Assembly: GCA_022776785.1 (NCBI GenBank)
Contig: JALFHA010000116.1
Span: 1-9,343, forward strand
From: Clostridiales bacterium
GTDB lineage: Bacteria > Bacillota > Clostridia > Christensenellales > Aristaeellaceae
DNA length: 9,343 nucleotides
Direction: 5' to 3'
Part shown: positions 1 through 6,630 of the stretch, piece by piece
Layout: every line of letters starts with the position of its first letter
How positions within the stretch are numbered: the first letter of the stretch is position 1
The notes under the pieces: generated by a model
Told to the model about the DNA's origin: nothing
Database searches by the model: none
Seen by the model: only the letters and a program-made list of their open reading frames with translations
Program-made: the position numbers and the translations under genes

Positions 1-123
1 CGGAGTCTCCTCAAACCGTGGGCTGTTGCAAGAAACTTTGCTCAGAAAGGCGTAGACTGGCATTTCACCACCGATGATGCAAGAACCAAGTTGAAGCATC
101 TATACCCCATTATAAAGATTTAG
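1..123 (+). CDS. Transposase C-terminal tail, IS630-like (5' end outside window)
   Basis: The open frame enters from the left edge and stops at TAG 121-123, giving 40 residues ending in WHFTTDDARTKLKHLYP followed by IIKI. The pattern of an FTT-x-DAR-x-KL-x-x-LYP tail is one I associate with the C-terminus of IS630-type DDE transposases, in which the catalytic residues lie further upstream and so outside this window. The base composition is more AT-rich than the genes to the right. The transposon end should lie a few bases after the stop, roughly 124-139, where TA dinucleotides (the IS630 target) occur at 135-136 and 138-139. The neighbouring minus-strand gene is read into this sequence. The family call is from memory of the tail motif only; another DDE family is possible. 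Confidence 0.5.
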   Translation, partial: RSLLKPWAVARNFAQKGVDWHFTTDDARTKLKHLYPIIKI

Positions 124-902
124 GATTTACAAAGTACTAGCCATGCCCAAAGCTGCTGGGCCAGCGCTTCGGCTTCCTCGTCGGTCAGGGCGTATGTATC
201 CAGAACCTCAATGGAGACATAGCCGCACAGCACTTCGTATTCCTCGGTCATTAACCAGACCCGAACCATGTCGCCCGCATCTTGCTCCACAACTTCCGTC
301 GCTAGCAGCACAGAGTTGCACGCCGCGATCTCATAGAGCGCGCCCTGCGTCACGTCCGCCGAGCGCCAGAGCGGGGCAGGCCCCTGCAACAGCACATAGG
401 CGTGATCGCTTTGCCAAAGCGCATCACGGACGACAAGGGGTCCCGGCTGTTCTTCCGGCTGCTCCTCTGCCGCATCCCCGGTAGCTTCTTCTGCCGATTC
501 ATCGGTTTCCACCTCATCCGTGGCATATTCTTCATCCGGGGCGATTTCTTGAGCCTCTGGCTCATCCGTGTTTCCCTCCGGTCCGGCTTCGGTTGTCGGA
601 ATCTCCTCCGGCAATTCCTCCGGGTCTTTCTCCGATAGGGGAGGTTCCTGCGTGCCTTCTTCTTGTGAAGGTGTCTCCACCGTGACGTCCTCCGACGCAG
701 CTTCGGGCAGCAAAAAATCCCCATCCTCCGGGGATTCCATCATATTGGCTTCGGCATCCAGTCCTTCCTCTGCGTTCTCCGCTTCCTCCTGCACGATGAT
801 GTCATCGCTTTCCGCAAACACGTTGAGCGGAAGCAGAGACGCAAGCATCACCAGCGCCAGAAACAGCGCCGTTCCTCTTCTTCGTTTCGTTTTTCGTTCC
901 AT
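120..902 (-). CDS. Secreted Glu/Pro-rich protein of conjugative element, 3' end cut by transposon
   Basis: 260 residues. I start at ATG 902 rather than the further upstream ATG at 974, because AGGAGGTG (906-913, minus strand) sits four bases upstream and the protein then opens with a textbook signal peptide: basic MERKTKRRRG, a hydrophobic core to about residue 28, and a likely cleavage after VFA (residue 30). Residues about 31-155 are an extended, very acidic Glu/Pro/Thr-rich region, probably an extracellular stalk or linker. The last 100 residues (from about GPLVVRDALW) look globular and weakly SH3-like, which is a guess. The gene begins 13 bp after the sortase fragment on the same strand, suggesting one transcription unit and a sortase-linked surface role. 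The final residues (about WLVLCKS) and the stop appear to come from the inserted transposon, so the native C-terminus is lost. I do not recognise a named family. Confidence 0.6.
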   Translation of the reverse strand: MERKTKRRRGTALFLALVMLASLLPLNVFAESDDIIVQEEAENAEEGLDAEANMMESPEDGDFLLPEAASEDVTVETPSQEEGTQEPPLSEKDPEELPEEIPTTEAGPEGNTDEPEAQEIAPDEEYATDEVETDESAEEATGDAAEEQPEEQPGPLVVRDALWQSDHAYVLLQGPAPLWRSADVTQGALYEIAACNSVLLATEVVEQDAGDMVRVWLMTEEYEVLCGYVSIEVLDTYALTDEEAEALAQQLWAWLVLCKS

Positions 903-915
903 AAGCACCTCCTGT

Positions 916-1227
916 TTACTGTTTGACCGCCATGACCACCATTCTGCCGTCCGCTCCGGCATAGCTGCGGTCACAGGTGATGAGGGTTACAATCTCATCC
1001 TCTTCATTCACCTCCACGCCTGTGTCATAAAACGAAAGCGCCTGTGCCCTCTGCACAAACGCCATGAATGCCTCGCCGCTGGGGAAGTTCGCCACGGACG
1101 GGTCCCACTCCTGAATGTTCATATTCAGCGCGGCGAATACGCGATAGGTTTCTCTGCGATAGAGCGAATCCAGCACGATGCTGTCATGCTCCTGCCAGAA
1201 GCTCTGCTTCTTGTATCCTGTCATCAC
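916..1227 (-). pseudogene. Class B sortase, C-terminal fragment (N-terminal half missing)
   Basis: About 103 residues remain. They carry the sortase B signature: FWQEHDSIVLDSLYRRETY leading into YRVFAALNMN, then FYDTGVEV, the catalytic-cysteine motif TLITC, and downstream DGRMVVMAV, which supplies the conserved arginine. Class B sortases are membrane-anchored cysteine transpeptidases; those in Tn1549-like ICEs are commonly found with secreted conjugation proteins. The signal anchor and the catalytic histidine (normally in a YGHNM-like motif about 10-15 residues before this fragment) are absent. No ribosome binding site precedes the apparent ATG at 1227. Upstream, the sequence becomes a plus-strand hydrolase. 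The stop TAA (916-918) lies 13 bp before the secreted-protein gene. Without its histidine the fragment cannot be an active enzyme. Confidence 0.75.
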
Positions 1228-1573
1228 AGCAGATGAATTTGCCCATGTCGGATCAATCGAAAATGTCAGCGGTAGTGCTGCCGGAACAGAGAATTACCAT
1301 CGGTTTGGCCTTAATCAGTATGTAAACGATCAAACCCCTCCAACCTTTCTCTGGCATACGGCGAGCGATCAGGCGGTTCCCGTGGAAAACAGCCTCAAAA
1401 TGGCTGAGGCGCTTTCCCGTCACCATGTTCCCTATGAGCTGCATATTCTGCCCGAAGGGCCTCATGGCATGAGCGTTTGTACGTATGAAGTCGGCACACC
1501 CTCTGCCTATAACGCCAGATGGGTGGAGTGGGCCATTCATTGGCTCAACACAGTCTTTGAAGCAGCTCTATAG
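1211..1573 (+). pseudogene. Alpha/beta hydrolase (esterase-like), C-terminal fragment
   Basis: From about 1211 the plus strand reads LYPVITADEFAHVGS and continues through QTPPTFLWHTASDQAVPVEN and LPEGPHGMS to a TAG stop at 1571-1573. This matches the C-terminal half of small acetyl-esterase/xylan-esterase-type alpha/beta hydrolases: the TASDQAVP aspartate and the GPHG histidine are the last two members of the catalytic triad. The nucleophile elbow (GxSxG), the oxyanion hole and the start codon are missing. The 5' side overlaps the antisense of the sortase fragment, so the true breakpoint lies near 1211-1230. The stop is 45 bp before rhaB, so the intact gene was probably the preceding member of the rhamnose operon, possibly deacetylating a rhamnose-containing substrate; that role is inferred from position only. 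Confidence 0.7.
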
Positions 1574-1581
1574 GTTCCTGC

Positions 1582-1590
1582 TGTTATAAA
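1582..1590 (+). promoter_or_regulatory. Possible extended -10 promoter upstream of rhaB
   Basis: The sequence TGTTATAAA (1582-1590) fits an extended -10 element (TGn plus TATAAA, five of six matches to TATAAT). No convincing -35 box lies 16-18 bp upstream. A start near 1597 would give a leader of about 20 nt ahead of the rhaB ribosome binding site. It could drive the operon now that the upstream hydrolase and any original promoter are lost, but one short match is weak evidence. Confidence 0.25.
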
Positions 1591-1618
1591 CAACATCTGC
1601 AACAGGAGGGATGAAGCA

Positions 1619-2893
1619 TTGAGACGGGCACTCGCCATTGACATTGGCGCATCCTCCGGGCGGCACATCGTCGGCTGGACGGAGGACGGGGAAATCAGGA
1701 CGCAGGAGATCTACCGCTTCCCCAACGGCGTGCACGAGGTGGATGGGCACCTGTGCTGGGAGACGGAGGCGCTGGTGTTCGAGGTGAAGCGCGGCATAGA
1801 AGCGGCGCGCGCGGCGTATCCGGACATCGTGAGCCTGTCGATTGACACGTGGGGCGTCGATTATGTACTGCTGCACGGCAACGAGGAGGTCACGCCCATC
1901 CACGCCTACCGTGACAGCCGGACGGAGAAGGGTATCCCGAAGGTTCACGAAATCATGCCGTTTTCAGAGCTGTACCGCCGCACGGGCTGCCAGTTCCAGC
2001 CGTTCAACAGCCTCTATCAGCTCTTTGCGGATGAGGAGAACGGCAGGCTTGCGGGCGTCACCGACCTGCTGATGATGCCGGAATACCTGCTCTATAAGCT
2101 CTGCGGTGTGCGCGCGCGGGAATACACCAACGCGACGACCATGGGGCTGGTCAGCGCGCAGACCGGCGCGTTTGACATGGACATCGTCCACGCGCTCGGG
2201 CTGCCGGAGCACCTGTTCCCGGCACTGTGCCAGCCGGGCACAGTCATCGGCGAATACGAGGGCATCGCGTGCGTGCTCTGCGCGACACACGATACGGCCT
2301 CCGCCGTCGAGGGCATCCCGATGGACGGCAGCCAGCCGTACATCTCGTCCGGCACGTGGAGCCTGCTGGGCGTCAAAACGGAGCATCCGCTCACCGACGC
2401 AGCCAGCGAGGCAGCGAACTACTCCAACGAGGGCGGCGTGGGCTACAACCGCTACCAGAAGAACATCATGGGCATGTGGCTGGTCAACGAGCTGCGCCGC
2501 GACCTTTGCCCGAACGCACCGTTTGGCGAGATCGTGGCATCGGCGCAGGAGAGCGACTGCGCGCTGCTCGTCGATGCAAATGCGCCGGCATTCCTCTCCC
2601 CGGTCAGCATGAAGGCGGCGTTTGACGCAGCGACGGGCAATCAGCTGCGCACGCCGGGCGACTACTTCCGCTGCGCATACCGCAGCCTCGCCGCGAGCTA
2701 CCGGGACGCGCTCTCCGAGCTGGAGCGCAACACGGGCAAGACCTATGAGAAGCTGTACATCGTCGGCGGCGGGGCAAAAAATGCGTTCCTCAACGCGCTG
2801 ACGGCGGAAGCCACGGGCAAGGAGGTCGTCGCGCTGCCCATCGAGGCAACGGCACTCGGAAATCTCAAAATACAATTGGAGGCAAGTCTATGA
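1619..2893 (+). CDS. rhaB: Rhamnulokinase (RhaB)
   Basis: 424 residues, FGGY-family sugar kinase that phosphorylates L-rhamnulose to L-rhamnulose-1-phosphate with ATP in the cytoplasm. Visible motifs: N-terminal phosphate loop DIGASSGR (8-15), IDTWGVDY (75-82), the catalytic-base motif CATHDTASAV with Asp225, SSGTWSLLG (243-251), and the adenosine-binding IVGGGAKN (381-388). The start is TTG 1619: AGGAGGG lies about eight bases upstream, whereas the ATG at 1611 opens a three-codon frame that ends at once. E. coli RhaB is about 489 residues; this one stops soon after the conserved EATALGN segment, so it lacks the usual C-terminal helix region. The stop overlaps the rhaA start as ATGA, which argues that the short end is native and the two genes are translationally coupled. 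First complete gene of rhaBADM. Confidence 0.93.
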   Translation: MRRALAIDIGASSGRHIVGWTEDGEIRTQEIYRFPNGVHEVDGHLCWETEALVFEVKRGIEAARAAYPDIVSLSIDTWGVDYVLLHGNEEVTPIHAYRDSRTEKGIPKVHEIMPFSELYRRTGCQFQPFNSLYQLFADEENGRLAGVTDLLMMPEYLLYKLCGVRAREYTNATTMGLVSAQTGAFDMDIVHALGLPEHLFPALCQPGTVIGEYEGIACVLCATHDTASAVEGIPMDGSQPYISSGTWSLLGVKTEHPLTDAASEAANYSNEGGVGYNRYQKNIMGMWLVNELRRDLCPNAPFGEIVASAQESDCALLVDANAPAFLSPVSMKAAFDAATGNQLRTPGDYFRCAYRSLAASYRDALSELERNTGKTYEKLYIVGGGAKNAFLNALTAEATGKEVVALPIEATALGNLKIQLEASL

Positions 2894-4147
2894 GCTATCA
2901 GGAAGCAAAAGCGAAGTATGCCGCGCTGGGCGTCGATACCGACGCGGCGCTGGCACGTCTTTCCGCGGTGCCGGTGTCCGTGCACTGCTGGCAGGGCGAC
3001 GACGTGCGCGGCTTTGACACCGACCCCACCAAGCCGCTGACCGGCGGCATCCAGACGACAGGCAACTATCCGGGCCGCGCGCGCACGCCGGAGGAGCTGA
3101 TGGCGGACTTCGACGAGATGCTGCGCCTGTGCCCCCGGCACGAAGAAGCTCAACCTGCACGCCAGCTACGCCATCTTTGAGAATGGCGAGTGGGCCGACC
3201 GCGACAAGCTCGAGCCGAAGCACTTCAAAAAATGGGTGGAATTCTGCAAGGCGCGCGGCCTGGGCGCGGACTTCAACCCGACGTTCTTCTCCCATCCCAA
3301 GTGCGACCCGCTGACGCTGTCCTCCCCGAATGAGGAAACCCGCCGCTTCTGGATCGAGCACGGCAAGGCGTGCATCCGCATCAGCAGCTATTTGGCAGAG
3401 GAGCTGGGCCAGCCCTGTGTGATGAACATCTGGACGGGCGACGGCTTCAAGGACATCCCTGCCGACCGCATGGGCCCGCGCGTGCGCTACCGCCAAAGCA
3501 TCGATGAAATCCTCTCCGAGCCTTATGACTTCACGAAGGTCAAGCCCTGCATCGAGAGCAAGGTGTTCGGCATCGGCGTGGAGGCGTACACCGTCGGCAG
3601 CGCCGAGTTTGCGCTCAGCTACGCCGCCGCGAACATGGACAAGTGCATTCCGCTGATGGACAACGGGCACTATCACCCGACCGAAGTCGTCAGCGACAAG
3701 ATTCCTGCGCTGCTCACGTTCTTCCCGGAGATCGCGCTGCACATCACGCGCCCCATCCGCTGGGACAGCGACCACGTCGTGCTCTTTGACGACGAGACGC
3801 GCGAGATTGCCAAGGAGATCGTCCGCTGCGGCGGGCTGGATGGGCGGGTGAACATCGCGCTTGACTACTTCGACGCGAGCATCAACCGCATCGCCGCGTG
3901 GACGGTTGGCGTGCGCAACCTCCAGAAGGCGCTGCTCTATGCGCTGCTCACGCCGAACGAGGCGCTCGGGCAGCTGCAGGACGAGGGCGATTTCACCGCG
4001 CTGCTCGTTAAGCAGGAGGAAATGAAGAACCTGCCGTTTGGCGAGGTGTGGGACGCATATTGCGAGAAGGCGGGCGTCCCGAAGGATGGCGAGTGGTTTG
4101 ATGAAGTCAAGCGTTACGAGCAGGACGTTTTGAGCAAGCGTAACTGA
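2890..4147 (+). pseudogene. rhaA: L-rhamnose isomerase (RhaA), frameshifted
   Basis: RhaA is a metal-dependent (Mn) TIM-barrel isomerase converting L-rhamnose to L-rhamnulose. The start ATG 2890 overlaps the rhaB stop, with GGAGG seven bases upstream inside rhaB. The N-terminal 82 residues (to DEMLRLCP) are in one frame; the rest, from TKKLNLHASYAI and FNPTFFSHPK through MDNGHYHPTE, RPIRWDSDHV and ALDYFDASINRIAAW to the TGA at 4145-4147, is in the next. The break is at a run of five C (3132-3136): removing one C restores a 418-residue protein, the normal family length (E. coli 419). The barrel's ligand motifs (HYHPTE, WDSDH, LDYFD) are intact, so this is either a recent inactivating insertion or a sequencing error in a homopolymer. 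As written, translation would end at 3180 after 96 residues. Confidence 0.9.
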
Positions 4148-4172
4148 CAGAAAAGCAGGAGGATGAAACCAA

Positions 4173-4994
4173 ATGGGCATGCTCGATCTGACCGTGATGA
4201 AGAACTATATCCGCATGGCGGACGACGGCTGGCAGCAGGGCTGGCATGAGCGCAACGGCGGCAACCTCACCTATCGCCTGACGAAGGCAGAGGTGGAAGA
4301 AATGCGCCCGTTCTTCTATGAGAATCCGCGTGAGTGGGTGAACATGGGCGTCACCGGCAAAAACCTTGCGGGCGAGTACTTCATCTCCACCGGCTCCGGC
4401 AAGTACATGCGCAACGTCACGCTTGACCCGGAGGACTGCCTGTGCGTCGTGGAAATCAACGGCGCGGGCGACAGCTATCGCATCGTCTGGGGCCTCAAAA
4501 ACGGCGGGCGTCCCACGAGCGAGTTCCCCAGCCACTTCATGAACCACTCCGTGCGCGTTGCAGCGACGGACGGCGCCTGCCGCGTGATCTACCACGCGCA
4601 CCCGGCAAACGTCATCGCGCTGACGTATGTGCTCCCGCTGACCGATCGCGACTTCTCCCGTGCGCTGTGGAAGAGCGCGACGGAGTGCCCCGTCGTGTTC
4701 CCGGGCGGCGTGGGCGTCGTGCCGTGGATGGTGCCCGGCGGCGCGGACATCGCGCTGGCGACCTGCGAGAAGATGAAGGACTACGAGGCTGCCGTCTGGG
4801 CGCATCATGGCCTGTTCGTCTCCGGCCCGGACTTTGACACGACCTTCGGCCTCATGCACACGATTGAGAAGTCCGCGCAGATCTGGGTGCTCGCGCATTC
4901 CTGCGGGCAGGAGCGCCAGACCATCACCGACGACGACCTGCGCGCCATCGCGAAGGAGTTCGGCGTGACGCTGCGGGAGGAGTTTCTTGACTGA
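4173..4994 (+). CDS. rhaD: Rhamnulose-1-phosphate aldolase (RhaD)
   Basis: 273 residues (E. coli 274), class II zinc aldolase of the RhaD/AraD/FucA superfamily that cleaves L-rhamnulose-1-phosphate to dihydroxyacetone phosphate and L-lactaldehyde. The active-site residues fall at the same numbers as in E. coli: catalytic Glu117 in SEFPSHF, zinc ligands His141 and His143 in IYHAHPAN, and His212 in WAHHGLF. The substrate-binding HERNGGNLTYRL (25-36) and STGSGKYMRN (72-81) are also conserved. ATG 4173 is preceded by AGGAGG about ten bases upstream; a second ATG two codons later is a possible alternative. It lies 25 bp after rhaA and 11 bp before rhaM, so it is part of the same transcript. No lesion is seen. 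Confidence 0.95.
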   Translation: MGMLDLTVMKNYIRMADDGWQQGWHERNGGNLTYRLTKAEVEEMRPFFYENPREWVNMGVTGKNLAGEYFISTGSGKYMRNVTLDPEDCLCVVEINGAGDSYRIVWGLKNGGRPTSEFPSHFMNHSVRVAATDGACRVIYHAHPANVIALTYVLPLTDRDFSRALWKSATECPVVFPGGVGVVPWMVPGGADIALATCEKMKDYEAAVWAHHGLFVSGPDFDTTFGLMHTIEKSAQIWVLAHSCGQERQTITDDDLRAIAKEFGVTLREEFLD

Positions 4995-5005
4995 GGAGGA
5001 ACGAC

Positions 5006-5323
5006 ATGGAGCGCATGGCATGGAGGGGCAGAATCAGGCCCGGCTGCAAGCAGGAATACATCCGCCGCCACAATGAAATCTGGCCGGAGATGAAGGCCGT
5101 TCTCAAACAGGCTGGCATCTGCAATTACACGATCTTCGCCGACGGTGACGAACTGTTCGGCTACTACGAGTGCGAAAAGGGTGTCGCGTTTGCGGAAAGG
5201 ACGCAGGCGGAAAGCCCGGTCGTTGACCGCTGGAACGCATACATGGGGGACATCCTCGAACTCGTCATGGACCCCGAAACCGGCGCACAGCCCAAAATGG
5301 AGCCGGTGTTCCGGCTGGACTGA
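5006..5323 (+). CDS. rhaM: L-rhamnose mutarotase (RhaM)
   Basis: 105 residues (E. coli 104). It is a small dimeric ferredoxin-like protein interconverting the alpha and beta anomers of L-rhamnose, supplying the anomer used by the isomerase. Key residues are in family positions: His22 in RRHNEIWPEM, Tyr41 in NYTIF, and Trp76 in DRWNAYM. The second tryptophan of the E. coli WW pair is Asn77 here, a common variation to expect outside enterobacteria. ATG 5006 has GAGGAGG six bases upstream, in the short spacer after rhaD. Last gene of the rhaBADM operon; no lactaldehyde reductase, transporter or AraC-type regulator follows in this window. Confidence 0.93.
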   Translation: MERMAWRGRIRPGCKQEYIRRHNEIWPEMKAVLKQAGICNYTIFADGDELFGYYECEKGVAFAERTQAESPVVDRWNAYMGDILELVMDPETGAQPKMEPVFRLD

Positions 5324-5480
5324 TACTGTTTCGCAGCTAAAAGATTGAGGTTTTGCGCGAATCGATGGTGGGGTTTGGGCGGCAGTCCAACGGAACCTTG
5401 TTGCGAAACAATTCTCAAAAGCAGTCAGGGAGCGAAGCGTTACCTGACGTGGAACCTTGCAAAACAGTATGAATGAACAA

Positions 5481-5526
5481 CAACGCCTGCCAAATGAAAT
5501 CGCTTCGGTTTCATTGACAGGCGTTG
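5481..5526 (+). terminator. Strong stem-loop downstream of rhaBADM, possible terminator
   Basis: CAACGCCTG (5481-5489) pairs with CAGGCGTTG (5518-5526). The stem continues with CAA/TTG and TGAAA/TTTCA, interrupted by one C-A mismatch and one bulged A, around a loop near GCTTC. It is by far the most stable local structure in the interval. The first T-run (T6, 5544-5549) is 17 bases after the stem, too far for a standard intrinsic terminator, so it may instead be a 3'-end stabilising or partial terminator structure for the operon, or a remnant of a mobile repeat. Confidence 0.4.
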
Positions 5527-5582
5527 CCGTTTGCTATTGAGGGTTTTTTGAGGAATATCACCTGACAAAACTGCTTGTGTAG

Positions 5583-5681
5583 AGTCTCGTGGCGCTACGA
5601 GAAATCGCACTGCGCAACGGCGAGCAGTACATTCAGATGCGAATCGGCGTCGGGTACAGGATGGCGCCGATGGAGAAGTAA
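5583..5681 (+). pseudogene. Possible response-regulator C-terminal scrap
   Basis: A 32-codon frame ending in TAA (5679-5681) reads LREIALRNGEQYIQMRIGVG followed by YRMAPMEK. The spacing of YIQ, R-x-GVGYRM is like the end of the winged-helix domain of OmpR/PhoB-type response regulators (YI-x-TVRGVGYRF). A stop (TAG 5580-5582) blocks the frame upstream, there is no ribosome binding site, and no receiver domain or kinase is nearby. If real, it is a decayed fragment; the match is short and could be chance. Confidence 0.3.
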
Positions 5682-5747
5682 AGAGAGTCATATCGCGCTG
5701 AATCTGGGACAGGTGAAACGCAAAAAACAGCATGGAGCAGGAAGATA

Positions 5748-5765
5748 AGAAGCTGTTTTCATAAG
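5748..5765 (+). repeat. Left terminal inverted repeat of the IS5-family element
   Basis: AGAAGCTGTTTTCATAAG; it overlaps the last codons of the transposase frame (stop at 5759-5761) and is preceded by the target TA 5746-5747. The two mismatches to the right repeat are at the fifth and sixth bases. Confidence 0.85.
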
Positions 5766-6533
5766 CGGCGGATGAGTAACATGACATGAGAAATAATCAC
5801 CATTGTTTCTTGTGAAGGAATGGTGATTTCAAAATCTTTAGCAAGTCGGCGAAAAGTATTCATCCATGCGAATGTTCTTTCGACAACCCAGCGCCATGGA
5901 AGCTTTTCCCATTCATGGGGCTTGATTTTTTCAGAGATATCGACAGAGCGGTGCAATTCTGATTTCACTTCACTAACGAATGTACCTCGATATCCTGCAT
6001 CCGCACAGAATCCTTTGATAGAAGGATACTTTTCACAGGCTTTCTGAGCTACTGTAATACCAGATTTTGTATCGTGAAGATTTGCTGCATGAACTGTAAC
6101 TGCCAGCAGGTTCCCCATTGTATCTACAACGATATGTCGTTTTCTGCCTTTTGTTTTTTCCCCCGTCGATCCCTCTTTCTTCATTGTATGCCACTGTTTT
6201 GACACTTTGAGAATCGATTAGGGCATAGCTGGGTTCAGCATTTCATCCGGCATCAGTACGAACCTTTTCAACCAGATGAACGAGGATTTTCTCCCATAAT
6301 CCTGACTTTTGTCCCCGGCTGAAAAAACTGTATACCGTTTGATATGGCGGAAAATCATGTGGAAGATTTCGCCACTGACATCCTGTCTTGGTGATGTACA
6401 GGACTGCGTTGGTCAGTTCACGCTTGCTCCATTTGCGATTGCGCATTCCTGAATACAGAGGCTCTATTTCTCCCCACTGTGTATCTGTTAAATCAGTTGG
6501 ATACGGCTTGCGTGTTTCTTTGACTTTTTTCAT
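5759..6533 (-). pseudogene. IS5-family (IS427-like) DDE transposase, two lesions
   Basis: The N-terminal part (ATG 6533) reads RKPYPTDLTDTQWGEIEPLY and TGCQWRNLPHDFPPYQTVY, the N-terminal domain of IS427-type enzymes. It stops at TGA 6243-6245, but the same frame then continues as ALIDSQSVKT with the first catalytic Asp, so the stop most simply replaced an arginine codon (CGA to TGA). A second break lies in the run G5A6 (6154-6164): the frame before it reads ERGIDGGKN, the frame after it KGRKRHIVVDTMGN, so the coding frame shifts by one base. The C-terminal part carries the second Asp in CADAGYRG and the Glu in RWVVERTFAWMN. Undamaged, it would be one protein of about 258 residues. The AAAAAAC heptamer is not positioned for a -1 shift into the downstream frame, so I read both as mutations. 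Confidence 0.85.
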
Positions 6534-6555
6534 GCTGTTATTATGCCACTTTTGC

Positions 6556-6573
6556 CTTATGAAAACAAGTTCT
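6556..6573 (-). repeat. Right terminal inverted repeat of the IS5-family element
   Basis: On the minus strand AGAACTTGTTTTCATAAG, 22 bases upstream of the transposase ATG. It is followed on the plus strand by TA 6574-6575, the second copy of the target duplication. Confidence 0.85.
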
Positions 6574-6596
6574 TAATGACAAGATTGGCTCTTTGC

Positions 6597-6626
6597 TTGA
6601 ATTCAGAAGGTGGACGTCGGTATAAT
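6597..6626 (+). promoter_or_regulatory. Candidate plus-strand promoter pointing into virB4 fragment
   Basis: TTGAAT (6597-6602), an 18-bp spacer, and a perfect TATAAT (6621-6626). It faces right, against the direction of the conjugation genes, so any transcript would be antisense to virB4, prgI and the VirB6 gene. It lies in the roughly 70 bp between the insertion-sequence end and the point where VirB4 similarity stops. No plus-strand gene follows; it may be a relic of the segment that joined here. Confidence 0.35.
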
Positions 6627-6630
6627 GGAC

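Larger units (their letters stand above)
5324..5747. other. Gene-poor stretch between rhaM and the insertion sequence
   Basis: 424 bp without a convincing complete gene. It holds: an inverted repeat TGTTTCGCA (5327-5335) / TGCGAAACA (5402-5410); a short hairpin GTCAGG (5424-5429) / CCTGAC (5443-5448); two copies of GGAACCTTG (5392-5400 and 5451-5459); a long stem-loop at 5481-5526; a T6 run at 5544-5549; and a protein scrap at 5583-5681. Composition becomes more AT-rich to the right. It looks like intergenic sequence plus debris from earlier rearrangement, ending at the TA target of the insertion sequence. Confidence 0.6.
5748..6573 (-). mobile_element. IS5-family insertion sequence (IS427-like), 826 bp
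   Basis: Both ends are visible. The left end AGAAGCTGTTTTCATAAG (5748-5765) and the right end, read on the minus strand, AGAACTTGTTTTCATAAG (6556-6573) match at 16 of 18 positions. The element is flanked by TA on each side (5746-5747 and 6574-6575), consistent with a two-base target duplication. Its length and the single transposase region filling it fit the IS427 subgroup of IS5. It is clearly AT-richer than the rhamnose and conjugation genes around it. The transposase is broken, so movement would need an enzyme from another copy. Confidence 0.88.

Noticed and set aside
568..1236. Plus-strand Ser-rich frame of 222 residues at the left
   Set aside because: Antisense of the sortase fragment and of the secreted protein's Glu-rich region; low-complexity Ser comes from reversed Glu codons.
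2888..4180. Long minus-strand open frame opposite rhaA, and similar ones opposite rhaB and rhaD
   Set aside because: They mirror GC-rich codons of recognised rha genes, have Arg/Ala/Val-rich composition, no ribosome binding site and no recognisable family.
6153..6165. AAAAAAC heptamer in the transposase as a programmed -1 frameshift site
   Set aside because: A -1 shift from the upstream frame does not enter the frame of the C-terminal half; a one-base forward or two-base backward change is needed, and an in-frame stop already precedes the site.
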